A DNA stretch of 64,000 nt from the NCBI GenBank assembly GCA_963971285.1, contig OZ020259.1, positions 5,146,001 through 5,210,000 of the forward strand. Reading direction: 5' to 3'. Shown piece after piece: positions 52,944-64,000 of this stretch. A program made the translations under genes and the position numbers. The first letter of the stretch is position 1. Each line of letters starts with the position of its first letter. A model generated the notes under the pieces. That model searched no databases, was not told where the DNA came from, and worked only from the letters and a program-made list of their open reading frames with translations. This stretch comes from Astropecten irregularis. Taxonomy: Eukaryota; Echinodermata; Asteroidea; Paxillosida; Astropectinidae.

Positions 52944-53035
52944 GCAGACGGTTTTGAATGGCGCCCTCTTTTGATTAAAACAAGCAACTATGTACTTTGA
53001 TTAATCAAAAGAGGGCACCATTCAAAACCGTCTGC
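52944..53035. repeat. Long hairpin (inverted repeat, about 32-bp arms)
   Basis: GCAGACGGTTTTGAATGGCG at 52944 is complementary, with about one mismatch over 32 bp, to the sequence ending CCGTCTGC at 53035. A related GCGCCCTCT/AGAGGGCGC pair lies at about 54510-54565. Confidence 0.75.
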
Positions 53036-53589
53036 TGGGATTACCGATTCATGCATTACTGAAAACGGTCTAAGTAGATTGTTGCGCGTGCGTAGTTGTC
53101 TTGTCAAAAACAGCATTTACGCTGTAGGCAACTATGATAAGGAAAAGAAGGAGAACACGGCATATATAAAGCAGGCAAACAACCTTTCGCGCGCCTGGCA
53201 TGAATGGTGTTTCAATCATATGTTTCATTTTATGACCAATATTTTCACGTACAGAGCTCTGTACAAGTCATTGGGCTAGCGTGAGAAAGATTTAATAAAT
53301 CATAAAAATTCAAGTGATGAGGCCGTCGTGACGTAACTTCATAATAACGATCCGCAACTTCCATTTCCCCAACCTACCAATTTTCAAAGCGATCGGCCGT
53401 TTCTACTGTGTGTTATAAAAAATGCAATTTTTATGACGTCATGATGACATCACCGATTTTTTGTCTATGCAGTGTTCATCTATGGTGTATGCTTAAGAAT
53501 TATCAAAAAGAAATTCAAAGATATCTTGTTTTGTTTACTTGATATCGTTAATAACCCAAAATTTCAATAATTCATAAACAATCAGAGAA

Positions 53590-54195
53590 TGACGTCATGA
53601 TGACGTCATTGCAATTTTTGGATATAACACTTCCCGACTTAGATACATACCAAGTTTCAACTCAATCAAACTTAAGGTTCATTCATAATTGATGTCTGAA
53701 GTTTGCCCCTTTAAGACACTGTCACGTGACACCTGATGACGCCATGATGACGTCATTGAAATTTTTCGATATAACACTTCCCGACTTAGATACATACCAA
53801 GTTTCAACTCAATCAAACTTAAGGTTCGTTCATAATTGATGTCTGAAGTTTGCCCCTTTAAGACACTGTCACGTGACACCTGATGACGCCATGATGACGT
53901 CATTGAAATTTTTCGATATAACACTTCCCGACTTAGATACATACCAAGTTTCAACTCAATCAACCTTAAGGTTCGTTCATAATTGATGTCTGAAGTTTGC
54001 CCCTTTAAGACACTGTCACGTGACACCTGATTATGTCATGATGACGTCATTGAAATTTTTCGATATAACACTTCCCGACTTAGATACATACCAAGTTTCA
54101 ACTCAATCAAACTTAGGGTTCGTTCATAATTGATGTCTGAAGTTTGCCCCTTTAAGACACTGTCACGTGACACCTGATGACGTCATAATGACGAA
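53590..54195 (+). repeat. 147-bp satellite, about four units
   Basis: ACACTTCCCGACTTAGATAC recurs at 53627, 53774, 53921 and 54068, a constant 147-bp period. Each unit carries TGATGACG(T/C)CATGATGACGTCA, so CRE-type TGACGTCA palindromes repeat. 147 is a multiple of three, which creates a spurious open frame on the minus strand. Confidence 0.95.
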
Positions 54196-54199
54196 AAGT

Positions 54200-54400
54200 T
54201 TCGGGAGACAACTACCCTATATGGACTTCCTTCATACCAAGTTTGGTTAAGATCAGCCGTTTAAAAGTGACCAAAGTGGCGTGTAGAATGCCCCTGTACA
54301 AAGTCTATACGAAATCTTCAGGAAGAAGAGGAAGAAAAAAAAAAAAAAAACAGAACAAAAATAAAGGGTTTTCGCTTCCGCGGAAAACCCAAAAACAAAA
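54200..54400 (+). repeat. Copy of the ACAACTACCCTATATGGAC repeat with terminal hairpin
   Basis: CGGGAGACAACTACCCTATA, a GGAAGAAGAGGAAG tract and A-run, then hairpin GGGTTTTCGC...GCGGAAAACCC near 54366-54390. Related to the ends of host repeats A and B and to 8330-8900. Confidence 0.65.
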
Positions 54401-54716
54401 TTGAGGGGTATACAAATAATTAATGAGCTCCGCGGACTGATCTGGACCTATTTACTGGTGGTCTGCACCCTTGAGTTGAGGTTTTGTTTCTCCCATTTTT
54501 TTTTTCAAAAGCGCCCTCTGTTGCCATTGTACATAGGGCTGTGTACTAAAGAGGGCGCCATTCAAAAAGCGTGTTCTTTTTAACTGTACCATTATTATGT
54601 ACACTGTACAGCTAGAATAGACGTACGATATACGCCGTGCACGAAATGATCGACTGCTAGCTCAGTGTAATGTTCTAAATTAGAAAGACAATCGAACGAG
54701 TTTGCGAGATTTAACG

Positions 54717-57700
54717 ATGTCCAGCCGTAATTCTTACAACCAGAAGAAGGTAATTTCTCCAACTGATTTTATGTGTTTCCATTTTGTCCAAACAAAGTCA
54801 AAGTCTGGCAATGGGCAAATGCGTTGGTGAAGTACATGTGTAAATTAATTGGGCTAGGTTTTCTTTACCGTTTTTACTACTTACTAGGCCTACGTAGTAC
54901 GTAAAGTACTAACGACGTCCATTCCTTCCTCCATGACTTTAGGCCCTAAGTTTAAAACTTGCAGTTGCACATCATGATTATAACTCTTGGTCTGACCATG
55001 GAGGATCTAACTATCCTTCATGGTGCAGCGGAACATGGGCCTATCATGCCTATTCGCGATGATCATTCAGCTTGCAATAAAAACACAGGAGGGTCTTGAA
55101 CTTTACAATCGCAAATGTTCCATGTGATGAAAACTATGATAGATGTTTTATGACCTTTTCTTGTCTTGTCTTGTTTTGTAGGTGCATGAGTAGACCTAGC
55201 TGCAGTAACTGTAGCCCTATATACGACAACAACGTCAGGAGTAATATTGGGCTACAGTTACTGCAGCTAGAGTAGACCCAGTAACTGGGGCACTGAAACT
55301 CTTCTTTTTTTCAATTTTGGGGGTTGACGGTCGGTCTAGCACCCCAGAGAATCCCATAGGGTTCAAGACATTTTGTAGGCCTACACGGAAAAAAATTGTA
55401 CTTCACGGTACTTGTGTCGAAAATGTACCCAAATGACAACAAAGACCATTCACGATCGATTTGAATTAGAATTCCGCCAGTTAGAAACAAGCGTAAAGTC
55501 ACGTGTGTGGTGGAGATCCACACAAGATGGTGGACGATCAAAAAAAAGTCCGAAACTATCGTCTGGATTTCCATTGGGAAAACATTGGAAAGATTGTGAG
55601 CAACAAACAAATAAGCTGCATTTCATCCTTGACATTCAGAGAAAGGATGGAGCGATTTTCAAACAGATCGGTGATGTCATTTGGAGACATTTTGCGTTGC
55701 AAATACAGTACCATGAAGTACAATTTTTTGTACAAAATGTCTATGGGATTCTCTGGGGCGCTCGACCGACCGTCAACCCCCAAAATTAAAAAAGGGAGTT
55801 TAGCGCGCCAATTACTGAATCTAACTTCACCATACATTCATGCATACTTGTGCTTTTTAGTCAGTTACGTGTACATGTAGTTGTACTTGTAACTGTGCCC
55901 AAAATGTCCCCAATGACAACAAACTTAACATCACATCCTCGAGACATCGCAAATCAGCTTGAAAATCACTCACATCTCTTCTCCGATTGTCAGGGATGAA
56001 ATGCAGTCTAAATTATTTGTACGATCATTTTTTGTGATGAAAATCGATATTTTCTAACCTTGTGTTGTCTTGTTTTGTTTGGTACATGTAGATCATGCAT
56101 GAGAGGGTTTTGGTTAATGTCGATAGCCGAAAGTCAATTGAACTGAAATTGTGATAATGACCTGGAAAATAGTCTGTATTTGTTCAGCCTCTTGTGAGAA
56201 TTGTAGACTTGAGACCTTTACTGCTATTTTTTTTCCGCCTGTTTCTTCAGAAGAAGGAGGCTCTTCGACGCCTATCGCAGAGCGGCAGTCGCGGCACAAG
56301 GACGTCACGATCTGCCAGCACCGAAGATGCACAGAGATTTGGTCAAAGTTCAAGTAAGCATGCTAAGTACAGGAAGAGGTGTACATGTACACGAAACACG
56401 AACAATAAAATAAACCCAGACGTCGATTTCTCGAAGCCCTACATTAGATTGTAACTCGATATACATGTATGAAGGATAATCCATCGTATCATTCAACTTC
56501 TACGTGGGGCATAAGTCCTACAATTGATAGTACGATGAGTTTGGGATGAAATCGACCCCAGATTTCAGGCTTCGCCCTTAATGTTCTTTTTACTATCCCA
56601 CCAGGCTAGAAAATCTGGATTTAGATCTTATCAGTAACAGGCCTTTGTGAAAGATCCTGCTAGGAGCCAAGCATCAGGCCCTCCTAACTCTGAGCAGCAT
56701 ATACACGTATTTCCTTTGTTATTGTCTACCTTTGATCTTGCCCACCCCAGACCCCTTGTCCCTTTTTACTGACCGCCATGACATATGACCACACTTGCCT
56801 ATGCCTATCCCTACGTCATGCCTACCCTCCCTGATCACTCTGAACCCCCCTCCATTTTTTTTCTGACCCTACCATCCATTTATGTGTATCTTTACATATG
56901 TACATCATGTTTTTGTCCTCTTGTCATTTGGCTGTCAATGAAGAGATCTGTTAGATCGAAATGCTTCAGGCCCTCCAAACTCATCTTCAAGCATTTTATA
57001 AATTATACTGGTCATTATTTTGGCTGATGAGCAGTTTGCAGCAGTTTATTACTTCATGTATTGGTGTAGTAGAAATTTTATGACTTACATCCTTGTCGAA
57101 TTCTGTTTAGAATGTTGTCTCGTCTGTCTGTTGCAGGAGTAAGACGACGGCGTGATCGTCCAGAGCGTGAAGATGCCCATCAAGGTGGAGGACTCTTCAG
57201 TGGACGTAGGGTAATCGCAACAGATTCCCCGTCCTCCGGTTCCAACTTGGTCATCCAAGCCAGTGTTGAGAGCCAGTCTTCTGGCGCAGACACCCCGGAC
57301 ACCACTCCAGATAAGCCCAGGAGACTGGTCACATCACAAGCTCCCTTGTTTGGGGTCAGCACAGACGAGGCTACTGGTACTCGTCCCCAGTCTGGTAATG
57401 TCTTTGCTCGAGTCGGTGGAATGAGCACGGAGACGTTTGGATCCGTTCTGAAATCCTCCGACGAGTCGACTGCCTCCAGGAGTTTGTTCCAGACTGAGTC
57501 TAGCAACCCGTTTGCTCCGACGAAGGGCCAGTTCGGGAGTGCCTCCACCAACGTCTTCTCTGCCAAAGGAGATACTGCCAGAGGGAATATCTTCGGAGAG
57601 CCCATCTTGATGAAACTATCGCCAAAGACGTCAAAAGCTTCTCCTCTGGATTCTAAACCTGGTAGACTCTCCGAACCGTTTGCTAAGAGTGAAGACGGGG

Positions 57701-60700
57701 CCCCGGGACTAGATTCTGTGACGAGAAACCTATTTGGGAAGCCTGCTCCCAAGAGCTCAGATCCTAACCCTCCCTTGTTCGGTAAACCCTTGGCTAAACC
57801 TGATCAGACCTCAGCAGCTTCCAGCATTACTTCCTTCAAAAGGGATGTCGACGGCGCCGCGTCTGATCAAAGACCTGACAGACCACAGAAGAAAGTTCAC
57901 TTCGGGAAAGTCCTCGATACATCAGGCCGCCGTGAACGTGACGATGCATCCTCCAAACGGCAGCTCTCCCCAGGCAGAGCTGAGACCTCCTCCAAGCGGA
58001 CACTCACCACCTTTGACGATCCCTTTTCGTCGGGCTCGAGCGACATCACCGACCTGGAGACATTTGGAGCCAGCATGCTCAGCAAAGAATCTCGTCAAAA
58101 AAAGACGGTCATTAAACGGTCTGGCTTGTTTGGGAAAGCCCTAGCCGAAGCCAGTGGTGTGAGTCATGAATCCGTCAAAGAGACTTTGAGCAGCCGAAGC
58201 CACAGAGATGAGGACAGAAAATCAAGAAGTCGTAGTCCACCGGAACGTAAACATCACGATTGGCAGGCCGAGGACAGGAGAAAAAAGCCGAGAGATGAAA
58301 ATAAACCAGGTGAACTTATTATGAAACACATTCTTTAACCCTACCCCTCTGCACCTTCCACACAAGACAAGAGCCGGGCCCAATGTCATGGAATCCTTTA
58401 CAACCTATTTTTGTGCTTGTAACGGTCATTGCTACGCTTGAAATCTATTTCATTGAATCCGTAAGCAAGTCTTCCAGTACTTAATTGGTTAGCAAAGAAT
58501 TTCTAGGGTAATCTTAATTTTTTTTCTGCTAACGCACTATCATGTGCATTCTGCAGAAAGTCCTTACTTACATGTAGCATTGCAAGAAAAAAAATCTCCC
58601 ATGAAATGCGCTAACCGTAAGCATGTATGCTAAGAAGTTTTGCTTACGGTAACAGATTCCATGAAATTGGGCTCTGATTTCCATTACCACCAGAAAACCA
58701 CAGTCTCCACAGGGGAAACTGGATCATAAACCAAGCATTACCACGAAAACAACACTGTGGTGTTACCTTGTATTGTGGTATTCAGGATACCGTACTTAAT
58801 ACCACAGGGAAAACTGTGTGTGCTAAACTGTGGTTTGCATATATGTGGGTTAGGGTTTACATGCTTGTGCTATTGAGCTGGGAACATACATTACTTTCAA
58901 TATGCAAAAATAAACGTCTGCACGGTCCGCTTAAATAATGTTGTTCTTTTTGTACCAGAAGGTTTTGATAACTAGTGTTACCCTCCTGAGGACGAATAGA
59001 GCACACTGTTCGGAACGTCGAGATAATACCACCGGTTCTTCTCAGAACCACACACTCTCACAGAAGAGATGACATGGTGTCACCGCAAACCTACCTTATT
59101 TTACTTGTATTGTTTATTACTTGTATTGAAGAAATTATTTTGGCTTATCCGTAGGTCGGAGTTCGTCGGTGTCCAGCTCGTCATCACGCCGTTACGCCAG
59201 CCCGGAACAAATCAAGCATCTCGTGGGGATCATTGTGAAGGACGTGCCGCCCTCTGCGAACTACAAACCATTCCTCAAGAAGTTCTTCTCCGAGTTTGGC
59301 CCCGTCACTCGGATTTACACCAACCCGAACAAGAGCTCGGCAACGATCTATTTTGCGGATCATGTGAGTATATTTGTCTTTTAATAGCCCTCTTTCTCTC
59401 AAGTGAAATTAATTGACGCACATGGGTTGTCCTACTTCTCCATCACTTGATGCCAATGCGTCAACCCTAACTCACCTGCTTACCACAATTGACCACCTAT
59501 GGTGTATTGAATGGCCAATTTTCAGGGTCCTGCTCAGCGCAAAACTTTGCTAACCGTGAAATTTCTGTCTTGATAAAGACAGGATTAACCCCCAAATTTC
59601 CATGTGTGATTGTTTTTCGGATGTTGTTCGCTGACCATTAATATCAAATGGAATTTGTAATGGTGGTTTATTTTATTGGAGCAAGACATTTTGTGCTAAG
59701 CGATTTTTTTTTGTGCTTAACAGCTCCATGAAATTGGACCCTGATATTCAGGATACCATACTTACCACAGGAAAGAAACCTGTGTGGTATGAAACTGTGA
59801 TGTGCCTGTTGCTGGAGAGGGTTAAGGGAAATTTTGGAGGCTCAAGTTGCTTCAGGGCTCATAGTCCTCTAATAGCCATTCTGTCGGGTGCTGTGGTATG
59901 GCCTGTTGTACTCAAGATCTTGTGGTCAATCTACAGATTGTGGGTTCCAATCCAGACATGGGCTAGTGGTGCTTGCGTCCTTGAGCAAGACATTTTGTCA
60001 CATACATAGGGTTACTGATTTTCCGCAAAAACGGAAAACGGACGGAATTCACGGAATCTGCTTCTTGAAACGGAATTCCATTTTCGAAACGGAATAAGTA
60101 AATTCACCAAACAAATTCACAAAATGCATCAATTCTGTGAACTGATTGCTATACATTTCCTACGCTAACTGAATCATGGTTTGATCTTGCAATAAGTGAC
60201 TGTTTTTCGAGACAAAACACAGTCTGACAAGTTAGTCTTCACTGTGCAAAAGTTACGACACTTTTCCAGTGCATGCCCACAGAGTCGGTACAGTATGCGA
60301 TTTACTGCATGTTATACAACTTTTTGTTGCACGAAACAGATTTGTTCAGTCTGAAACCGAATTTTTCAAACTTAAACGGAACCCAAGGATTTGGGAAATG
60401 GAATTTGCACTTTTCTGAAACGGAAAATCAGTGGTCCTACATACACTATTCAAATATTGCCTTTGAAGGTAGAGATGGCTTTGTGTGCTTGTGTAGCCTT
60501 AGTGCGCTTTACAGTAGCCAAGGCTGTATACTCCCCAGGGAATTGAGATAGTTTCAGGAATGTTTATTGTACAAGTCGATTTATTTGGGGGGAAGTAGAT
60601 TTGGGATAGGGCTGTAAGTTTACGAATAATTTTGTAACCAGTTACCCGTCTGTTTTTCGGTTACGGTTACGGTCATTGACATTTTTTCTTTGTGAACTCT

Positions 60701-63586
60701 AGTAGTGTCTCTGTTATTAGTGTCTCTGGCCATTAAAAAGATACTTTTCGATTAACCTAACTGGGAAAATGTACCCGGGTACCCTTTTGAACGGTCGGTT
60801 AACCGGATACAAACTGCAGCCTTAGTTTGGGATGGTCAGTTTATTGTCTTTTAATTTCATTCATTACGTTCAGGACTCAGCAGCTGAGGCTAAGAAGAAA
60901 ACGAAAATCTTGAAACGGAGAACCAAGCCTGTCTCTATCTTCTGGAGACAAAGCGACCTGGCTACCAGGTCTGAAAGGCGTCTCAGCCAAGATGGTAAGC
61001 ATTATTAGTGTCTCAGGCTGTGTCTGGGCAATTCCAGCGTAACGAACATGACAATCACACAGTTTTTGCCTTATTCAGAGGATCTCAAAGTAGGATTGGC
61101 AGTTTGCAAACAATTTTAATTAGGCTTATCAGACACATTTAACTATCAGTGACATATGTAGTAAATTTTATGTAGTTTCATTGAACAGTTGTAGAGAAAA
61201 TGCACTTCTTGTGACCGTAACGGACATGACACCAAGTGGCATTTGGTGTCATGTCCGTTACGCTGGAATTGCCCATGGAATTGTCTGTGGAATAATAGGG
61301 GGGGGCATAGGTGGCAAAGTGCGTTAGGCACTCGCCTCTCACCAATGTGGCCCGGGTTCGATCCCGGCTTGGGTCATATGTGAGTAGAGTTGTGCGTTTG
61401 GTTCTCTACTATGCTACGAGGGTTTTTCTCCGGGTTCTCCGGTTTTCCTCCCTCCACAAAAACCAAACACTTTCGATCTTAAGCTGTGCTTCGTGATCAT
61501 ATATGGGTTGATGTGGCTGGCTGCCAAAGGGCGCCCATGAAAGCCTGCTACTCGGTCACGTGCAGCACCATCCTTCATAATTCATTTTGTAATAGCGCTC
61601 CGCACTTGCGCTAAAAATAGCACACTGAATGTCAGACAAACTTGCATGCATGCATGCATGCATATGTGCATGAAGTTTGTCTGACATCCGGGGGATTTTG
61701 TACATATGCACGCGCTGGCCAAATCACTCCTGTGATGTCATAAATGCGGAGCGCTATTGCTGGGAACCTCTGGAAAACAGTGTGTGTTTCACTGAGTAGG
61801 TTAACCCAGGGTAAACAATAAATAATAAAACTTTGCCTGGAATGCTTTCGTTATGCTTTCAGACGAGAAGTCTCCTAGGGTCGCATCACGGCAAGATGAC
61901 AAGCAGACCGTCCAGAGGCCGTCCCTGGCTCCGTTCAACCGCAAGAAGACAGAGAGCAAAGTGAACCCTGAAGACGGTACGGCGGGTAGGAGCATTCCTC
62001 TAGCAAACATCAGCATTCCGTCATCAGCCGCGCTACCTAAGACCACAAGTGAGTAAAGCTTGCTCGGACCCAGGGGTCCTGGCGTTTCCACGATACAAAC
62101 CTACAAGCCCGTCTTTGCGACCACCTGTGTATGACGGCAACCTGGGGCCAATTTAACTGCGCTGCTTAGCACAAAAAAATTGCTAAGCATGGTTTTTCTA
62201 TCTTTAAAAATAAAAACGGGGTTAACAACCAAATATCTGTGTTGTGCATCGTATGTGATTGTACTTCACTGGCCATGAATATCAAATGGAATTTTCAGTG
62301 GTGGTTTGTTTTATTGGGCAAGACATTTTTGTGCTAAGCAATTTTTTGTGCTTAAAAGCTCCATGAATTTGGCCCCTGTCCATATTGACCACCTTTAAAA
62401 CAATGAATTTTGCCACATTTCATTTTTGACATTGTTGCATATTTATCAAGGCTGCACATTCCATGATTACATCAGGGCCCAATTTCATGGAATCTGTTAC
62501 CGTTAGCAAAAATTCTTCGCTTACGGTAGCAGAATTTTTGTGGTTACGGTTAGCGTATTTCACGGAAGAGTTTCCTTTTTGGTAAGGGTGAGCAAGGAAT
62601 TTGTGCAGAATGCATACGACGGCCCGTTAGCAGAAAATGATCACAGTTACCCTAGAAATTCTTCGCTAACCGAGAGACTTGCTTACGGATTCCATGAAAT
62701 AGATTTCACGCGTAGCAGTGCTCGTTAACACAAAAATAGGCCGTAACGGATTCCATGAAATTGGGCCCAGTATAACAAATGACACACCATTGTAAAGAGG
62801 GATAATCACGTTTTTCCAATGATACAATATTGACATAATTATGATGATGGAGCACTTAGCATTTTATTACCCCTTAAACTTGAGTTGCAGAACTTGTTTT
62901 GAGGAGTTTGTTATAAACACTATCCCACCTGCACACCACAGTTATAAATCCAAACATATTTTTATCATTGGGAAAGATATTCTTAACTCCTTCAGCCCGG
63001 GGGGACGTCCCTAGCAGTCATGGCCTGAGAATATTCATGAATACTTTGTTATTTCCATTTCAATGCATTGAATTGGGGTATTGTCTGGAACAAGAGGTTC
63101 AATGAACCTTTATTGTCCACAAAGATACGCTCATTGTGATACATTCACCCCCATAATTTGCAATTGAAATGAACTGCAATGGACAGCAATTTCTGAGTTC
63201 CGAACATCTGGGCGGTAACGGATTAGCGTGCGCCTTGAATGCGATCTTTTGTGCGAGGCTATTCAACCAATGCGTGCCTGCATTGTTTACGCCAAGCTCC
63301 CTGCACACAAAGCTGGGCCAGATGACATCTATGTGACCGGTGGCTGATAATGAGGTCGGAACAAGCAGGGCTGAAAATAATCCCGGGCTGAAGGGGTTAA
63401 CACCACAATTCACCACAGTGTAATTTGTGTGGTAACTCACTTCCCTCAATGTTGTTGTTTTGTTTGTGGTTCCGCCTTAATACCCAGACCTGGCCATCCC
63501 AGCCCATCTACTGAGCAAGCAGGTCGGCCTAACTGCCCAGGAAAGATATGACATCTTAGAAGACCGAGACAAAATCATCAGACAAG
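54717..63586 (+). CDS. MCM3AP: GANP/MCM3AP-like (SAC3 family) mRNA-export protein, first seven coding exons
   Basis: Joined exons: 54717-54749, 56251-56353, 57137-58309, 59155-59363, 60874-60994, 61863-62048 and 63488-63586. All have GT-AG borders, phases agree, and there are 641 codons with no stop; the gene continues beyond the window. Order of parts: basic Ser/Arg-rich start, FG-nucleoporin-like region, RRM, linker, then the beginning of the conserved region before the SAC3 domain (LTAQERYDILEDRDKIIRQ). This matches vertebrate GANP, the TREX-2 scaffold at nuclear pores that couples transcription to mRNA export. The SAC3 domain itself lies outside the window. The first exon is the least certain. 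Confidence 0.72.
55196..55270. repeat. Perfect 22-bp inverted repeat
   Basis: CTAGCTGCAGTAACTGTAGC (extended by CC) at 55196-55217 is exactly complementary to 55249-55270, with a 31-nt loop. It lies in intron 1 of the GANP-like gene. Confidence 0.9.
55313..55790. mobile_element. MITE-like element with about 45-bp terminal inverted repeats
   Basis: AATTTTGGGGGTTGACGGTC at the left and its complement at the right, with GGGATTCTCTGGGG further in, enclose about 390 bp. The overlapping open frames inside are not recognised and lie on both strands, so I do not call a gene. In intron 1 of the GANP-like gene. Confidence 0.7.
57137..58309 (+). CDS. MCM3AP: GANP-like exon 3: FG-repeat region
   Basis: 1,173-bp exon of low-complexity Ser/Pro/Lys-rich sequence with scattered FG-type motifs: LFGVS, KGQFGSAS, NIFGEP, NLFGKP, PLFGKPLAKP and GLFGKALAE. 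These bind transport factors and place the protein at the pore. It ends in an Arg/Ser-rich stretch (KSRSRSPPERKHH). Acceptor CAG at 57134-57136, donor at 58310. Confidence 0.82.
58376..58674. mobile_element. MITE-like element, GGGCCCAATTTCATGGAATC family
   Basis: Ends GGGCCCAATGTCATGGAATC and its near complement GATTCCATGAAATTGGGC, with TTACGGTAACAG inside. A second copy is at 62475-62768. In intron 3 of the GANP-like gene. Confidence 0.65.
59155..59363 (+). CDS. MCM3AP: GANP-like exon 4: RRM domain
   Basis: A serine-rich start precedes an RRM. GIIVKDVPP is the first strand (RNP2-like) and a helix follows. FFSEFGPVTRIYTNPNKSSA and then TIYF form strands two and three (RNP1-like, with few aromatic residues). 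Exon 5 (60874-60994) supplies the second helix and last strand. The sequence position after FG motifs is as in vertebrate GANP. Confidence 0.8.
59526..59742. mobile_element. MITE-like element, GGGGCCAATTTCATG family, diverged
   Basis: Right end GCTCCATGAAATTGGACCCTG pairs imperfectly with the left end AGGGTCCTGCTCAGCGC. The interior matches 280-524. In intron 4. The rest of that intron (59743-60873) holds AT-rich sequence with no feature recognised. Confidence 0.5.
61308..61570 (+). mobile_element. tRNA-derived SINE
   Basis: Begins with a tRNA-like head carrying a B-box (GGGTTCGATCCCGGC), followed by a central domain with TTTTTCTCCGGGTTCTCCGG and CCTCCCTCCACAAAAACC, which I recall as widely conserved in invertebrate SINEs. 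It ends around TCGGTCACGTGCAGCACC. In intron 5 of the GANP-like gene. Confidence 0.75.
61591..61758. mobile_element. Nested palindrome / MITE
   Basis: Outer arms AATAGCGCTCCGCA and TGCGGAGCGCTATT enclose inner arms ATGTCAGACAAACTT and AAGTTTGTCTGACAT around a (GCAT)n loop. The whole can fold into one cruciform. Confidence 0.75.
62144..62376. mobile_element. MITE-like element, GGGGCCAATTTCATG family
   Basis: GGGGCCAATTTAACTGCGCT at the left, AGCTCCATGAATTTGGCCCC at the right, TTGCTAAGCATGG inside. In intron 6 of the GANP-like gene. Confidence 0.65.
62475..62768. mobile_element. MITE-like element, GGGCCCAATTTCATGGAATC family
   Basis: Near-perfect inverted ends GGGCCCAATTTCATGGAATC and GATTCCATGAAATTGGGCCC, with further internal complementarity (TTACGGTTAGCG). 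Confidence 0.75.
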
Positions 63587-63627
63587 GTAAGCATCTTAGC
63601 CCACCAGGGCCCAATTTCACGAAATCT

Positions 63628-63868
63628 GGGGCCAATTTCATGGAGCTGCTAAGCACAGAAATTTGCTTAGCACAAAAATGTCTTGCCCAGTAAAACAAAC
63701 CACCGTTATAAGTTCCATGTGATATTTATGGTTAGTGAACACCAGCCAAAGAACAATCACAAGCGATTCAAAACACATGGACATTTGGTTGTTAACCCTG
63801 TTTTTATTAAGACAGAAATGTCATGCTTAGCAAATTCTTGTGCTAAGCAGCACCTTGAAATTGGCCCC
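63628..63868. mobile_element. MITE-like element, GGGGCCAATTTCATG family
   Basis: GGGGCCAATTTCATGGAGCT at the left and its near complement ending TTGGCCCC at the right. It follows exon 7 of the GANP-like gene. Confidence 0.7.
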
Positions 63869-64000
63869 AGTTCATACCATTACAAGCAAAAAGTCTTTGT
63901 TTACAATAGCAGACTTTTTTGCTTACAGTTAGCGTTTTTCGCGGGAGAGTTATCTTTCTCAGTACACTATTAAGCAAGGACATTTTGGAGAATGTACATG

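Noticed and set aside
53679..54026. 115-codon minus-strand frame with a 49-residue repeat
   Set aside because: It comes from the 147-bp satellite, whose period is a multiple of three. Similar units are broken outside the array.
55412..55880. Two 125-codon plus-strand frames
   Set aside because: Both lie in or over a MITE with inverted ends, overlap each other and an antisense frame, and show no domain.
57180..57752. 190-codon minus-strand frame
   Set aside because: Antisense to the FG-rich exon of the GANP-like gene, whose splice phases and motifs support the plus strand.

Overview
The window comes from an invertebrate animal genome, most likely a marine deuterostome such as an echinoderm. 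That is an inference from three things. Host genes are split by GT-AG introns, there is a clustered family of small secreted C-type lectins, and palindromic MITE-like and tRNA-derived repeats are dense. One 200-base assembly gap is present (5936-6135).

Layout. (1) 1-5425: a four-exon plus-strand gene for a secreted discoidin (F5/8 type C) protein, with repeats in its introns. (2) 5426-11724: repeat-rich DNA with an ETS/nuclear-receptor-like tandem repeat, a pentanucleotide microsatellite and the left half of a host repeat carrying a 19-bp tandem array. (3) 11725-28567: a complete 16,843-bp Maverick/Polinton (a virus-like DNA transposon) inserted in that host repeat. It has 118-bp terminal inverted repeats starting AGT, a CTTACA 6-bp target duplication, and an uninterrupted paralogous copy of the target repeat a little downstream (29.6-31.5 kb) that shows the empty site. 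(4) 31.5-49.1 kb: segmental duplications with a minus-strand cluster of six C-type lectin copies: three intact, one frameshifted and two truncated. (5) 49.1-54.7 kb: dispersed palindromic repeats and a 147-bp satellite. (6) 54717 to the window end: the first seven coding exons of a GANP/MCM3AP-like (SAC3 family) mRNA-export gene, with FG motifs followed by an RRM.

The Maverick has 15 open genes with no visible lesion. These are a protein-primed DNA polymerase B, an RVE integrase, a double jelly-roll major capsid protein, an A32-like packaging ATPase, a putative penton/minor capsid protein, several small membrane or coiled-coil proteins, and two less usual genes. The first is a small TFIIB-like protein (zinc ribbon plus cyclin-like region). 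The second resembles the ssDNA-binding-like proteins of nucleocytoplasmic large DNA viruses. Nearly every gene has an AT-rich motif of the form CTTATATATTAAAAA a few bases before its ATG, too close to the ATG to act as an ordinary Pol II TATA box. Perfect hairpins followed by T-runs sit at gene ends. Promoter copies inside the two terminal repeats face inward onto the polymerase and the ssDNA-binding-like gene. Promoter motif, TFIIB-like factor and hairpin terminators together suggest that this element carries its own virus-style expression code; this is the most interesting system in the window. No Ulp1-like maturation protease was recognised.

All calls rest on reading the sequence and recalled family features. 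No database search was run.
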